NCBI RefSeq assembly: GCF_032999765.1
Contig: NZ_CP136051.1
Span: forward strand, 4,254,417 to 4,318,416
Direction: 5' to 3'
Source: Imperialibacter roseus
GTDB lineage: Bacteria; Bacteroidota; Bacteroidia; Cytophagales; Cyclobacteriaceae
Length of the DNA: 64,000 nt
The notes beneath the pieces were generated by a model, which had not been told where the DNA came from, did not search any database, and was given only the letters and a program-made list of their open reading frames with translations. This document shows, one piece after another, positions 33,516-43,120 of the stretch. Made by a program: the position numbers and the translations under genes. Every line of letters starts with the position of its first letter. The stretch's first letter is position 1.

Positions 33516-34817
33516 TCAGCGCTTGTTATCAATAAAAATTTCGAACAACCTGTTTGAGAGCTTCATAGCGAGGCTCCTTCTGGCGTATTTATCAAAGTGC
33601 TTAGGTGCGAATGGTTGGTCAGCTTTGAAATCAGCAAACTGTTTCTCTAACGCTCGCCTAACTCCAACCTTGTCGTTGAATCCAAGGCATGCACCTGCCC
33701 CCGTATCCTCAATGATTTTGGCAACATCTCCGGCAGAATCACCGATAGCCAAAATCGGTCGCTTCGCCTCCAAGTATTCAAAAAACTTTCCGGGTATGTG
33801 TCCTTTTGCATTGCCGGAATCATTCATTACCAGCAATTGAACCGTGCTGGTTTTCATCGCCCTTCTTGCACTGCCATGAGACAGGTAGCCATCAACAGCG
33901 AGCTTACCCTTCAGCTCAGGAAAAGCCTCGATAGATGCAATCACCTGATCACTAAGAATACCTGCCAGGTAAATTTCCAAACTAGTAGCAAATTCCCTGT
34001 TTTCGACGCACAGCTCCGAAAGCACCTCCCATAACACCAGAGGGTTTCTCATTTCATTGAGCATGCCAATATGTGCAAGCCTAAATTTTCCACCTGGCAC
34101 CGTAGGCTTTTCACTTTCCATAGCATGCTCGTCGTACCCATTCGTTAGCACAAACGTTTTAGTGGCACCCAATCGGCTAAAATCGGCCGCCCAGGCATTA
34201 CTAACCGTTATGAGCAAATCACAGTTTTTGATAACCTTTTGTTCGAGAAAACTGTGACGTTTACGAGCCCACCCTTTCACCCCAAGCTTGTCGAGAATGT
34301 CCCATTGTGACCAGGGATCTCTGAAATCAGCTACCCACTTTACTCCCGTCTTTTTTTGGAGCTTCATGCCAATCAAATGCATGCTGTGCGGAGGCCCCGT
34401 GGTGATAATCAGGTCAATGTTATTGCTCTTAATCATTGGAGCCAGAAAGCGAACCGACGGTCTGACCCAAAAGACTCTGGGGTCGGGAATGAAAAAGGTA
34501 GCTCTGGCCCAAATAAGGAATGTATCAAGAAAGCCTTTCTTCTTTTTCTCAAGCACTTGCCCCTGCCTGGGCTGTCCGTCCTTACCGAAATATTTTAGTG
34601 GCTCCCAAATCGGAAACTTCCAAACCTCCAGATTGTCAGCTACTTCCCTCATCAGCGTGTCATCTTTGAGGCTGAATGCCGGATTTTCCGGAGTGAAAAT
34701 GATAGGCTCAACACCAAATTCCGGGAGGTGACTGGAAAGTTTCAGCCATCTCTGAACACCCCCTCCTGCACTCGGGGGCCAATAGTAAGTAACTATCAAT
34801 ACTTTCAGTTTTTTCAT
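33516..34817 (-). CDS. GT4-like glycosyltransferase
   Basis: This 433-residue glycosyltransferase has the GT-B fold. The N-terminus is KVLIVTYYWPPSAGGGVQRW, a standard GT4 start with the glycine-rich acceptor loop. DLIITTGPPHSMHLIG, WVADFRDPWSQWD and CDLLITVSNAWAADF follow, and the donor half includes FRLAHIGMLNEMRNP and GKFFEYLEAKRPILAIG, where the glutamates of the E-X7-E region lie. The ATG at 34817 gives the normal N-terminus; the longer frame adds eight residues. It is co-directional with the DegT aminotransferase gene. Confidence 0.88.
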   Translation of the reverse strand: MKKLKVLIVTYYWPPSAGGGVQRWLKLSSHLPEFGVEPIIFTPENPAFSLKDDTLMREVADNLEVWKFPIWEPLKYFGKDGQPRQGQVLEKKKKGFLDTFLIWARATFFIPDPRVFWVRPSVRFLAPMIKSNNIDLIITTGPPHSMHLIGMKLQKKTGVKWVADFRDPWSQWDILDKLGVKGWARKRHSFLEQKVIKNCDLLITVSNAWAADFSRLGATKTFVLTNGYDEHAMESEKPTVPGGKFRLAHIGMLNEMRNPLVLWEVLSELCVENREFATSLEIYLAGILSDQVIASIEAFPELKGKLAVDGYLSHGSARRAMKTSTVQLLVMNDSGNAKGHIPGKFFEYLEAKRPILAIGDSAGDVAKIIEDTGAGACLGFNDKVGVRRALEKQFADFKADQPFAPKHFDKYARRSLAMKLSNRLFEIFIDNKR

Positions 34818-35002
34818 CCCGGCTAGGCTAAGAATAAGCAAACATACAAAAAGAGACCATTGGCCATTTCAAGATTAATAGTAGATTTGCCACGCATTAG
34901 CGAAAAGCGTTAGAAATTTATCTTTTTGTGCCTACCTTAGAATGTTAGAAGTCTCTGCTTTTCACAAGGTTGGCGAGCTAAGCGCAAACAAATGGTTTTT
35001 TA

Positions 35003-35974
35003 ATGAAGAAAATAGCTGTATTTACTTCGGGTGGTGATGCACCTGGCATGAATGCTTGTATAAGGTCTGTTGTTAGAAGTGCTCTTTATCATGAACTTGA
35101 GATCTACGGAATCAAGTATGGTTATAATGGAATGATTGAGGGGGACATCTACAAAATGAAGTCTTATTCCGTTAGCAACATCGTTCAAAGGGGCGGCACG
35201 ATACTCAAATCGGCCAGAAGTAAAGATTTCATGACCAAGGAAGGTCGCAAGAAGGCCTATGAGCAGCTTTCGTCAAGAGGAATAGAAGGCCTGATTGCCA
35301 TTGGTGGAGACGGAACCTTTACCGGTGCTAATATCTTCTTTGAGGAGTATGGCATTCCGGTGGTGGGTGCGCCAGGCACAATTGACAACGACCTATTTGG
35401 TTCTGACTATACTATTGGCTTTGATACAGCGGTAAACACTGCGCTCGAAGCCATCGACAAAATAAGAGATACGGCCATGTCGCACGACAGGGTCTTTTTT
35501 ATCGAAGTAATGGGGCGGCACTCAGGCTATATTGCTATCCAGTCAGGCATCGGCGGCGGTGCCGAGTTGGTGATGGTGCCTGAAACTTCTACTACCATCA
35601 ACGAAGTGATTAATGCCCTTCAAAAAGGCAAAGATGCGCAGAAGACCTCCTCCATTGTGGTAGTGGCTGAAGGAGGTGAGGAAGGCAATGCACACGAAAT
35701 TGCCGCCAAAGTAGCACCGCATTTGCCAAAAGCGGATATACGGGTTTCCACGCTGGGTCACATCCAGCGAGGCGGCAACCCCACCGCTTTTGACAGGATT
35801 CTTGCTTCCAGACTAGGGCTGGCTGCAGTAGAAGGTCTTTTGAATGGGGAAAAAAATGTAATGGTAGGTATTATCGACAAAGAAGTGGTATACACCAACT
35901 TAAAAATCGCCATTTCAAAGTCGAAGCCGCTCGATCAGGATTTGATTCGGCTCGTCGAAATCCTTAGCATCTAA
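35003..35974 (+). CDS. pfkA: ATP-dependent 6-phosphofructokinase
   Basis: This glycolytic enzyme phosphorylates fructose 6-phosphate at C1. The sequence has GGDAPGMNACIRSVVR, the ATP-binding GLIAIGGDGTFTGA, the catalytic aspartate in GAPGTIDNDLFGSDYTIGFD, EVMGRHSGYIA and LGHIQRGGNPTAFDR. At 323 residues it is a normal bacterial PfkA. The small membrane protein gene follows 5 nt later. No riboswitch or operator was seen in the 160-nt leader before it. Confidence 0.97.
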   Translation: MKKIAVFTSGGDAPGMNACIRSVVRSALYHELEIYGIKYGYNGMIEGDIYKMKSYSVSNIVQRGGTILKSARSKDFMTKEGRKKAYEQLSSRGIEGLIAIGGDGTFTGANIFFEEYGIPVVGAPGTIDNDLFGSDYTIGFDTAVNTALEAIDKIRDTAMSHDRVFFIEVMGRHSGYIAIQSGIGGGAELVMVPETSTTINEVINALQKGKDAQKTSSIVVVAEGGEEGNAHEIAAKVAPHLPKADIRVSTLGHIQRGGNPTAFDRILASRLGLAAVEGLLNGEKNVMVGIIDKEVVYTNLKIAISKSKPLDQDLIRLVEILSI

Positions 35975-35979
35975 TTGTC

Positions 35980-36255
35980 ATGGGCTTTTTACCCATCTTC
36001 CTGGCCCTTTCTCTCTTTCTCATGCTTTGGGGCATGGTGGTCAACCAGTTTCTTCGCTCTGAGAAAAAAAAGATACTCACCTCGGCCAGTGAATTCGGGC
36101 TTTCCGGGAGCCTGCAGGTGATTGACCAGCAACTGGCTTCAGAAGATTCAAAGGAGCTTAGAAGCCTGAGAGCACAGATGTTTCGTTATAACAAGCTGAT
36201 TTCCAGCTTCCCCTACCGGATTGTGGCTGTGCTAATGAAGCTGAGTAAGTTCTAA
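35980..36255 (+). CDS. Small membrane protein, unknown
   Basis: This 91-residue protein has a single N-terminal hydrophobic helix (FLPIFLALSLFLMLWGMVV) followed by a basic charged region (LRSEKKKILTS) and helical segments ending SYRIVAVLMKLSKF-like, with short hydrophobic patches. I do not recognise a family. It starts 5 nt after pfkA, so it is probably co-transcribed, and its last four bases overlap the 3' end of the convergent miaA gene. Confidence 0.6.
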   Translation: MGFLPIFLALSLFLMLWGMVVNQFLRSEKKKILTSASEFGLSGSLQVIDQQLASEDSKELRSLRAQMFRYNKLISSFPYRIVAVLMKLSKF

Positions 36256-37172
36256 ACGTTGAGGCCATTCTCACGAAGCATCTTATAAACTTCAGCGGTT
36301 GCCAATCGGTCAAACCACTGAACCTCTGCATCTTTTCTAAACCAGGTCAGTTGTCTTTTTGCGTACCTTCGTGAGTTCCGTTTGAGCAGCCGAACAGCCT
36401 CTGTTTTGTCGTAGTTGCCTTCCAGGTAGCCGAACACCTCCTGATAACCCAGCGTTTGCAGCGACTGAAGATGCCTGTTGCCAAAAAAAAACTCAGCCTC
36501 TTCAAAAAGGCCGTTGGCGATCATTTGATCCATGCGCAGGTCGATACGGTCGTACAATTGCTGGCGGTCAGCCGTAAGACCTATTTTGATAGTAGAAAAC
36601 GGCCGCTCACTTTTACCCTGCCGCATCCTGAAAGAAGAGAACGTTTTCCCGGTCGATTCAATTACCTCAGCCGCTCTCACAAGCCTCACAGGGTTGTTTT
36701 TATCAACCTCTTGAAAAAACTCAGGGTCGTGCTCTTCAACGTATTTTCTCACTTCCGAAAGACCGTTTTCTGCCACATTCGCATTCCACTTCTCACGCAC
36801 ACCTTCTTTGATAACAGGCATTTCATCCATGCCATCGCACACCGCCTGCACATAAAGGCCCGATCCACCCACCATGATGGCTACGCCTCTCTCTTTGAAA
36901 ACATCAGCCAGCACGGCTAGCGCATCTCTTTCGAACTGCCCGGCTGTGTAGTCCTCGGTAATCGACAGGCTATTAACAAAATGATGCTTCACCTGTTCAA
37001 GCATAAAAGGCTCGGGTTTTGCAGTGCCAATCTCCAGCTCCCGGTAAAACTGCCTGGAGTCGGCCGAAACGATCTCAGTCGGGAGCTTTTTGGCCAGGTC
37101 GAAAGCCAGGTCGGTCTTTCCAACGGCAGTTGGCCCCACTATTACAATCAGCTTTTTATCACTCCGACTCAT
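36252..37172 (-). CDS. miaA: tRNA dimethylallyltransferase
   Basis: This enzyme adds a dimethylallyl group to N6 of A37 in tRNAs that read codons beginning with U. The P-loop is IVGPTAVGKTDLAFD near the start. SADSRQFYRELEIGTAKP, VMVGGSGLYVQAVCDGMD-type sequence, LTADRQQLYDRIDLRMDQM and the C-terminal RRYAKRQLTWFRKD follow, all family hallmarks. The frame allows MPIM or MSRSD starts; the second ATG, at 37172, is preferred. It is convergent with the pfkA pair and divergent from the hybrid kinase gene. Confidence 0.96.
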   Translation of the reverse strand: MSRSDKKLIVIVGPTAVGKTDLAFDLAKKLPTEIVSADSRQFYRELEIGTAKPEPFMLEQVKHHFVNSLSITEDYTAGQFERDALAVLADVFKERGVAIMVGGSGLYVQAVCDGMDEMPVIKEGVREKWNANVAENGLSEVRKYVEEHDPEFFQEVDKNNPVRLVRAAEVIESTGKTFSSFRMRQGKSERPFSTIKIGLTADRQQLYDRIDLRMDQMIANGLFEEAEFFFGNRHLQSLQTLGYQEVFGYLEGNYDKTEAVRLLKRNSRRYAKRQLTWFRKDAEVQWFDRLATAEVYKMLRENGLNV

Positions 37173-37268
37173 TATTGGCATCCTTAAATCAGGCTCGTTT
37201 ACTTATCTTTTTGCAATTTTATTAACTTTAGGCAATACGTCGCCTGTTTGGCAGACTACCTTTGATGC

Positions 37269-40200
37269 ATGATCAGCCTTGACAACAAAACTACGGAAGA
37301 ATTACGGAAGGAGATCGAAAGGCTTAATGCTGAGCTTCGGATAGCACAATCACGGTTTAAAACGTCCATAGAAGACAGCAACGACATCAGCCTGTTGCTA
37401 AACAATGACGTCATTGTCAACTGCAATGAAAAAGCTCTTGAGGTTTTCAAGGTTGGTAGCAAAGAAATTGTTGGAAAGTCAATTTTTGAATTTTGCCCGA
37501 ATTTTCAAGCCGATGGCAGTGCCTCAGCAGACAAGTTCCAACAAAAAATAAAACTGGCGCTGCTTGGCCTCCCCCAAAAGTTTGTTGGAGAAATTAAAAA
37601 CTCTTCTGAGAAGGTCTTCTTTTCTAAAATAAAGCTATCGGCACTAACCGAAGAGAAAAACAACCACCTGCTTTGCACAATCAAGCTGGAGAACAAGGAC
37701 GATGACGCCGATGTGTATTTTCTGGAATCGGAAAAGACGTTCCAATCTCTGGCCGACAATGCTCCTGTGCTGTTGCGAATGACCAATTCCAACAACTTCT
37801 TCTACTACTTCAGCAAGCAATGGCTCAAGTTTACTGGCAAAGAAGTAGAAGAGGAGCAAAACAATGGATGGATTGCCAACATTCACGAAGAAGACCTGAA
37901 TGACGTGCTGGTTACCATGGACCTGGCTTTTAAGCGTCGTAAAAAATATGAGGTTACCTACAGGCTGCGCCGCTACGACAAGAAATACAGATGGGTGCTG
38001 GATACCGGCATTCCGAGAGTCAGTAGCCTGGGTAAGTTCTCCGGCTATATCTCCGCCACCATAGACATTACCGAGAGGAAGCTGGCAGAAGAAGCTGAAA
38101 GCCGTGAAAAAGCTTTGTTGGAGAGCGAAAAAAAGCTTCAAAAATCGCTCAACCAGTCTAAAATTCTTTCGCTTACCACCAACAGCGAGGGCATTATTAC
38201 ATTTTGCAACGAAGCATTTTTGAAAGCCACCCGAAAACCCGCCGGGGACCTCATGGGCAAGAGTCTGTTTGAGGTGTTTCAGCCCTACGGCGGCGACAAC
38301 GTAACCAAAAAAAGTTTCCGAACACTGGTAGAGAGAGAGGACTACACCGAGGCACTGACTGGCGTAATTACGCTGGATGGAGACGAAATTCTCATTATAC
38401 GGTTTAGCTCCATTATACTTAAGAATGCCAAGGGCCAGGTAATTGGTATCACCATCGTTGGAGAAAATATTACAGAACGACGGAAGGTTCGACAAGAGTT
38501 AGAAAAGACCAACGCCCAGCTGAAAGAACTCTTCGACAATTCGAGCGACCTTATTCAAATTTTCACATCGGAAGGAGAGTTCAGGTTTGTGAATGAGGCC
38601 TGGAAAACCAAACTCGGATACAATGACGAAGAAATAAGCCAGCTGAGGCTTACTGATTTGATACCGAAAGACTACCAAAGCAGTACAGTCGAGAACCTGA
38701 ACCAGATTGGACGTGGGGAGCGAATCGAGAAGTTTGAAACTGTTTTTATCAGTAAGTTTGGTAAGAATATCTACGTTTCCGGGCGAGTCAACTGCACTAT
38801 TCAGGATGGCAGCCCGACAGAGTTTAGAGGTATCTTTTACGACATTACAGAAAGGATACGTGCCGAAAAAGCGCAAAGCCTCTACTACAAAATTGCCAAC
38901 CTGACGACCACCAGTAGCAATCTGGATGCGCTGTACCGCAACGTATTTGAGGAGCTTAACAAAATACTGAAGATTCAGAATTTTGCCATCAGTCTCAAAG
39001 ATGAAAAAACAGGGAAAATCCAGTTCCCTTACCTCATCACCGAGTTAGAAGAGCCGTCGGAAGTCAAGCAGCTAAAAAGCATTACCAAACTGCTGGCTGA
39101 ATTCACATTTGAGAGAAGCAAGCCACTGATCATTTACGAAGACGGTATTCGGCGCATTGCAGATAATAAAAAGTTGCCTCTTCATGCCAAGCTTCCGCTG
39201 ATATGGCTGGGAGTGCAGGTCAATGTCGATGGTAAACCGGCGGGTGTTATTTCGTTTCATTCTTACAAAGACCGAACAGCCTATAACCACAAAGACCTTG
39301 AACTGCTGGATTTCATCTCCAGCCAGGTGTCTCTTGCGCTCGAACGCAAGTCGAACGAAGCGAAAATCATTAGCCAAAGCGCCAGGCTAAAAGCAATTTT
39401 TGAGTCTACCACTCACCAAATCTGGTCCATCGACAGGAACTACTGCTTCACTTCCTTCAACCAAAACTACGCTGATGCGCTGCAGCGCTACTACGGCATT
39501 ACCCCCTCTCTGGGTGGTCAGAGCGGCTTCGACTTTCTGGTTCCAAGCCTCGGCGAGTTTTGGAAAACCAAGTACGACCGTGCTTTTAGTGGCGAAATCG
39601 TCAACTTCCAAAGCCATGTTACTGACCTCAAGGGCAACAAAATATGGAGAGATGTATTCCTCAACCCAATCTTCCTTCCCGACGGCTCTATTGAAGAGAT
39701 TTCAGTTATCGCCAACGACATTACTGAGAAGAAGCTTTCGGAAGTGGCACTACAGGAAAGCGAAGAGAAATTCAGGAATATCTTCGAATCCTTTCAGGAC
39801 ATTTATTTCCGTTGCGATGCCAAGGGAAAGATCACGATGATCAGCCCGTCGGTCATAGAACTTTTAGGCTACACATCTAAGGAGGTAATAGGAAAAAACA
39901 TCGACGAACTCTTCAGCTCGTCCGACTCCATCCACAGTGTATTCAGCAAGCTGCGAAAGAACAGAAGGCTAAGAAACTTCGAGGCGACCTTGTACACAAA
40001 AGATGGAAAGGATTTGCAATGCCTCTGCAACATCCGCCTGGTATATCGCAGAAACTACCCGCTTGAAATTGAAGGTGTCGCCAGAGACATCACCACGCTG
40101 ATCCGCACCAATGAAGAGCTTCGCAAAGCAAAAGAGCTGGCAGAAAGGTCACTCAAGATCAAAGAGCGTTTCCTGGCCAACATGAGCCATGAGATTAGGA

Positions 40201-41687
40201 CGCCTATGAACGGGATCATTGGCATGCTGGATCTGATAGGCAGTACACAACTCAATCAGGAGCAGTCCGAGTACCTCAGAACAATTAAAAAGTCTTCCGA
40301 AACCCTCCTCACCATTCTCAACGACATTCTCGATTTGTCAAAAATTGAGGCGGGCAAAATGGAGATTAGAAAAAGGCCCGTAAACCTCCGGGGAACGCTG
40401 GACAAGCTTTATAACCTATTCAGCCAGCAGGCGTCAATCAACGAAACTAGCCTTCAATACACGGTAGCGAAAAGCTTACCCGAGTACTTCCTCCTTGACG
40501 AAACCAGGGTGTTGCAAGTTCTTTCGAATCTCACCTCCAATGCCATCAAGTTCTCCAAAGGGCGAGGCAAAATTTACATCAGCCTTAACGAGCACAAGAG
40601 AAAGGGGGACACCCTGATTTTGAAGGTGAAGATCAAAGATTCGGGCATTGGGATAAGCAAAGAAGACCTGAAGAAGCTCTTCGACTCGTTCAGCCAGGTT
40701 GACAACTCTATGACCAAAAAGTTTGGCGGCACAGGCCTCGGACTGGCAATATCTAAAGAGCTGACCAAATCGATGGGCGGTGAAATAGGCGTTTATTCTA
40801 CGCCCGGCCTTGGCAGTACCTTTTGGTTTACCTTCGAAGCAGAAATAATAGAGCAACCCGAGGAAAGGAATCTTCCCCTTACCGACGAGGCCATTCAGAA
40901 AGTGTTCAGCAAGAAAATCCCATATATACTTCTGGTGGACGACAATGACGTCAACAGGAAGGTAGCAGGGCATATCCTTATTAAGGCGGGATGCAGGGTA
41001 GACTTTGCAGAAAACGGCGACGACGCTATTGAAATGATCCAGCAGCACCAGTACAACGTGGTTTTTATGGACATACAAATGCCCAAAAAAGACGGTGTGC
41101 AGGTCACCCGGGAGATTAAACTCCTCAACCTCGACCATCAGCCCCCAATTATCGCCATGACCGCCTATTCGATGGAAGAAGACAGGAAGAAATTCCTCGA
41201 TAGTGGTTTGGACGACTATATTTCCAAACCGATCCAGGCCAAAACCATCATCCAAAAAGTGGTGGATTGGATAGAGAACAATAAGCCAAGCGAAATTGTA
41301 GTCCAAAAAATGGCCGAGGTACCTGACGACCTTAAAATTGTAAACACGCTGGTGCTGGACGAACTCAGCAAGTATGGCGGAGCCGAAATGGTTGAGTCGG
41401 TGCTCAACGACTTCTTAAAGGAGGCTCAGGAGAGTCTTGCAAACTGCAAAGACGCTCTGAGAGTGAGCAATTACGAGGTACTGAGGTCGGAACTGCACAC
41501 GCTAAAGGGTAACTCCGGAACCCTGGGCATAGAGCGTTTTGCCTGGTATGTAACTCAGCTTGAACAGGAACTAAAGCGTAGCATTTACGAAGAAGTAGAA
41601 AAGAAATTAGCTCAAATAGATGCTAGCTTTGATGAATTTAAAGAAAATTACAAGTTATTTGTGGGTGCGAGTTCAACCTCATCATAA
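37269..41687 (+). CDS. Hybrid sensor histidine kinase with PAS, GAF, receiver and HPt domains
   Basis: This 1472-residue protein has no convincing membrane helix, so it is probably cytosolic. About six PAS domains are visible (starting near residues 20, 155, 290, 410, 700 and 825), several followed by PAC motifs such as ATIDITERKLAEE. A GAF domain lies at about 540-690. The HisKA H-box is ANMSHEIRTPMNG (H near 974), the ATPase has N-box LTSNAIKFSKG, DSGIGISKEDL and GGTGLGLAISKEL, and the receiver aspartate is in VVFMDIQMPKKDG (near 1266). The C-terminal HPt histidine is in LHTLKGNSGTLG (near 1409). A complete internal His-Asp-His relay is present, and a single-domain receiver follows 2 nt later. 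Confidence 0.93.
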   Translation: MISLDNKTTEELRKEIERLNAELRIAQSRFKTSIEDSNDISLLLNNDVIVNCNEKALEVFKVGSKEIVGKSIFEFCPNFQADGSASADKFQQKIKLALLGLPQKFVGEIKNSSEKVFFSKIKLSALTEEKNNHLLCTIKLENKDDDADVYFLESEKTFQSLADNAPVLLRMTNSNNFFYYFSKQWLKFTGKEVEEEQNNGWIANIHEEDLNDVLVTMDLAFKRRKKYEVTYRLRRYDKKYRWVLDTGIPRVSSLGKFSGYISATIDITERKLAEEAESREKALLESEKKLQKSLNQSKILSLTTNSEGIITFCNEAFLKATRKPAGDLMGKSLFEVFQPYGGDNVTKKSFRTLVEREDYTEALTGVITLDGDEILIIRFSSIILKNAKGQVIGITIVGENITERRKVRQELEKTNAQLKELFDNSSDLIQIFTSEGEFRFVNEAWKTKLGYNDEEISQLRLTDLIPKDYQSSTVENLNQIGRGERIEKFETVFISKFGKNIYVSGRVNCTIQDGSPTEFRGIFYDITERIRAEKAQSLYYKIANLTTTSSNLDALYRNVFEELNKILKIQNFAISLKDEKTGKIQFPYLITELEEPSEVKQLKSITKLLAEFTFERSKPLIIYEDGIRRIADNKKLPLHAKLPLIWLGVQVNVDGKPAGVISFHSYKDRTAYNHKDLELLDFISSQVSLALERKSNEAKIISQSARLKAIFESTTHQIWSIDRNYCFTSFNQNYADALQRYYGITPSLGGQSGFDFLVPSLGEFWKTKYDRAFSGEIVNFQSHVTDLKGNKIWRDVFLNPIFLPDGSIEEISVIANDITEKKLSEVALQESEEKFRNIFESFQDIYFRCDAKGKITMISPSVIELLGYTSKEVIGKNIDELFSSSDSIHSVFSKLRKNRRLRNFEATLYTKDGKDLQCLCNIRLVYRRNYPLEIEGVARDITTLIRTNEELRKAKELAERSLKIKERFLANMSHEIRTPMNGIIGMLDLIGSTQLNQEQSEYLRTIKKSSETLLTILNDILDLSKIEAGKMEIRKRPVNLRGTLDKLYNLFSQQASINETSLQYTVAKSLPEYFLLDETRVLQVLSNLTSNAIKFSKGRGKIYISLNEHKRKGDTLILKVKIKDSGIGISKEDLKKLFDSFSQVDNSMTKKFGGTGLGLAISKELTKSMGGEIGVYSTPGLGSTFWFTFEAEIIEQPEERNLPLTDEAIQKVFSKKIPYILLVDDNDVNRKVAGHILIKAGCRVDFAENGDDAIEMIQQHQYNVVFMDIQMPKKDGVQVTREIKLLNLDHQPPIIAMTAYSMEEDRKKFLDSGLDDYISKPIQAKTIIQKVVDWIENNKPSEIVVQKMAEVPDDLKIVNTLVLDELSKYGGAEMVESVLNDFLKEAQESLANCKDALRVSNYEVLRSELHTLKGNSGTLGIERFAWYVTQLEQELKRSIYEEVEKKLAQIDASFDEFKENYKLFVGASSTSS

Positions 41688-41689
41688 TT

Positions 41690-42058
41690 ATGAAAAAAAT
41701 TCTAGTCGCTGAAGATAGCTCAGTTATTCAGAACCTTACCAAGAAGATTCTCACGCTTCAAAATTTTCAAATCACTTCGGTAAAGAATGGGGAGCAAGTG
41801 CTTCAAAAACTCAATGAAGAGTCTTTTGATCTTATCCTAATGGACATTAACATGCCTGTGATGGACGGTATCGAGTGCACAAAAAAGGTGAGAAACCTAA
41901 GTGATGAGGCTAAAAAAAATATACCTATTGTTGCCATAACCGGCAACGCCCGGAATTACACCATGGAGGAATTTCTTGCTAATGGAATCAATGACTTCAT
42001 TCCCAAGCCTTTGAATTTTGACCAGCTTGTTGAAAAAGTAAGGAAGTATACCAGTTGA
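41690..42058 (+). CDS. Single-domain response regulator (receiver only)
   Basis: The 122-residue receiver has no output domain. Conserved positions are present: the acidic pair in VAEDSS, phospho-aspartate in LILMDINMPVMDG (D54-55 region), the threonine in VAITGNA and the lysine in FIPKPLNF. It begins 2 nt after the hybrid kinase gene, so it is the likely final phosphoryl acceptor of its HPt domain or a competing sink. CheY-like single receivers act by protein contact, so the output must be a partner not encoded here or the small protein next door. Confidence 0.9.
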   Translation: MKKILVAEDSSVIQNLTKKILTLQNFQITSVKNGEQVLQKLNEESFDLILMDINMPVMDGIECTKKVRNLSDEAKKNIPIVAITGNARNYTMEEFLANGINDFIPKPLNFDQLVEKVRKYTS

Positions 42059-42059
42059 T

Positions 42060-42335
42060 ATGCAGGTAAAATACAGCAAACATTTCCTCAACAAATTAGA
42101 AGATATTTTCGCTGAGTCGGACTATATTCTCCGCTATGAAAAAGGCAGTTTCCATTCCGGCTACTGCATTTTAAGAGACACCAAAATTGCCATTGTCAAT
42201 AAGTATTTCCCTCTTGACGGCAAAATCAATGCCTTGCTCGAGATATTAAAGTCTATAGAAATCGACCCAAAAGGCCTCAGCGAAAAAAACAGATCGCTTC
42301 TTCTGGAGCTCACCCAAACCAAGCTGGAGATTTGA
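42060..42335 (+). CDS. Small conserved-looking protein of the kinase operon
   Basis: This 91-residue cytosolic protein reads MQVKYSKHFLNKLEDIFAE, then YEKGSFHSGYCIL, IAIVNKYFPLDGKINALLE and IDPKGLSEKNRSLLLEL. I do not recognise a domain; from memory similar proteins occur in Bacteroidota genomes as hypotheticals. It lies 1 nt after the receiver gene and overlaps the MBL gene by 4 nt, so the four genes are probably one transcript. It could modulate the receiver, but that is a guess. Confidence 0.65.
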   Translation: MQVKYSKHFLNKLEDIFAESDYILRYEKGSFHSGYCILRDTKIAIVNKYFPLDGKINALLEILKSIEIDPKGLSEKNRSLLLELTQTKLEI

Positions 42336-43093
42336 AGCTGACCTTCCTCGGAACCGGCACCTCGCAGGGAGTGCCCGTCATTGCCTGCGATTGTGAAGTA
42401 TGCCAGTCGGTTGACTTTCACGATAAACGACTCCGCTCCTCTGTTCATATTGAGGTTGATGGTCTCAGTCTGGTGATAGACACCGGCCCCGACTTCAGAC
42501 AGCAGATGCTCCGTGAGCGAATCAAAAGACTCGATGCTGTCATCTTCACTCATGAGCACAAAGACCACACTGCCGGACTGGACGATATCAGGAGTTTTAA
42601 CTTTCTACAGCAAATGGACATGCCGGTGTATGCCAGCACAGCGGTTATCACACAGCTCAAGAGAGAGTTCTCCTATATTTTTGCTGACCACAAGTATCCC
42701 GGCGTTCCATTGGTGGACGTAAAGCTTCTTGACGGGAAGCCATTCACCATAGGCAATACAACGATAACGCCTATTAATGTTATGCACTTCAAGCTGCCGG
42801 TGTTTGGTTTCAGAATTGGCGATTTCACATACATAACTGATGCCAACTACATTTCGGACGAGGAAAAGAAGAAAATAAAAGGAAGCAAGGTACTGGTGCT
42901 TAATGCCTTGCAGAAAACGCCCCACATTTCCCACTTCACGCTGGACGAAGCCATTTCTCTGGCGCAGGAGCTAAAAGCCGACCAAACCTACTTCACACAC
43001 ATCTCCCACAAGCTGGGCTCGCATAGGGATGTCTCTGCTCAATTGCCTGAAAACATCTATCTTGCTTACGACGGTCAGCAGCTAACGCTTTAA
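42332..43093 (+). CDS. MBL-fold metallo-hydrolase, PhnP-like
   Basis: This 253-residue metallo-beta-lactamase-fold phosphodiesterase-like protein begins KLTFLGTGTSQGVPV. It has the CDCEVC cysteine pair near residue 20, as in PhnP and related enzymes, and the metal motif FTHEHKDHTAGLDD (H-x-H-x-D-H). Further ligands are in NVMHFKLP, DANYIS and FTHISHKLG. It is probably a cytosolic phosphodiesterase, with no C-P lyase genes nearby. The start is TTG at 42332, overlapping the previous stop codon; no ATG is available at the N-terminus. Confidence 0.88.
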   Translation: MKLTFLGTGTSQGVPVIACDCEVCQSVDFHDKRLRSSVHIEVDGLSLVIDTGPDFRQQMLRERIKRLDAVIFTHEHKDHTAGLDDIRSFNFLQQMDMPVYASTAVITQLKREFSYIFADHKYPGVPLVDVKLLDGKPFTIGNTTITPINVMHFKLPVFGFRIGDFTYITDANYISDEEKKKIKGSKVLVLNALQKTPHISHFTLDEAISLAQELKADQTYFTHISHKLGSHRDVSAQLPENIYLAYDGQQLTL

Positions 43094-43120
43094 TTCCCTG
43101 CTGCAAGGTTTGCTCTTACT

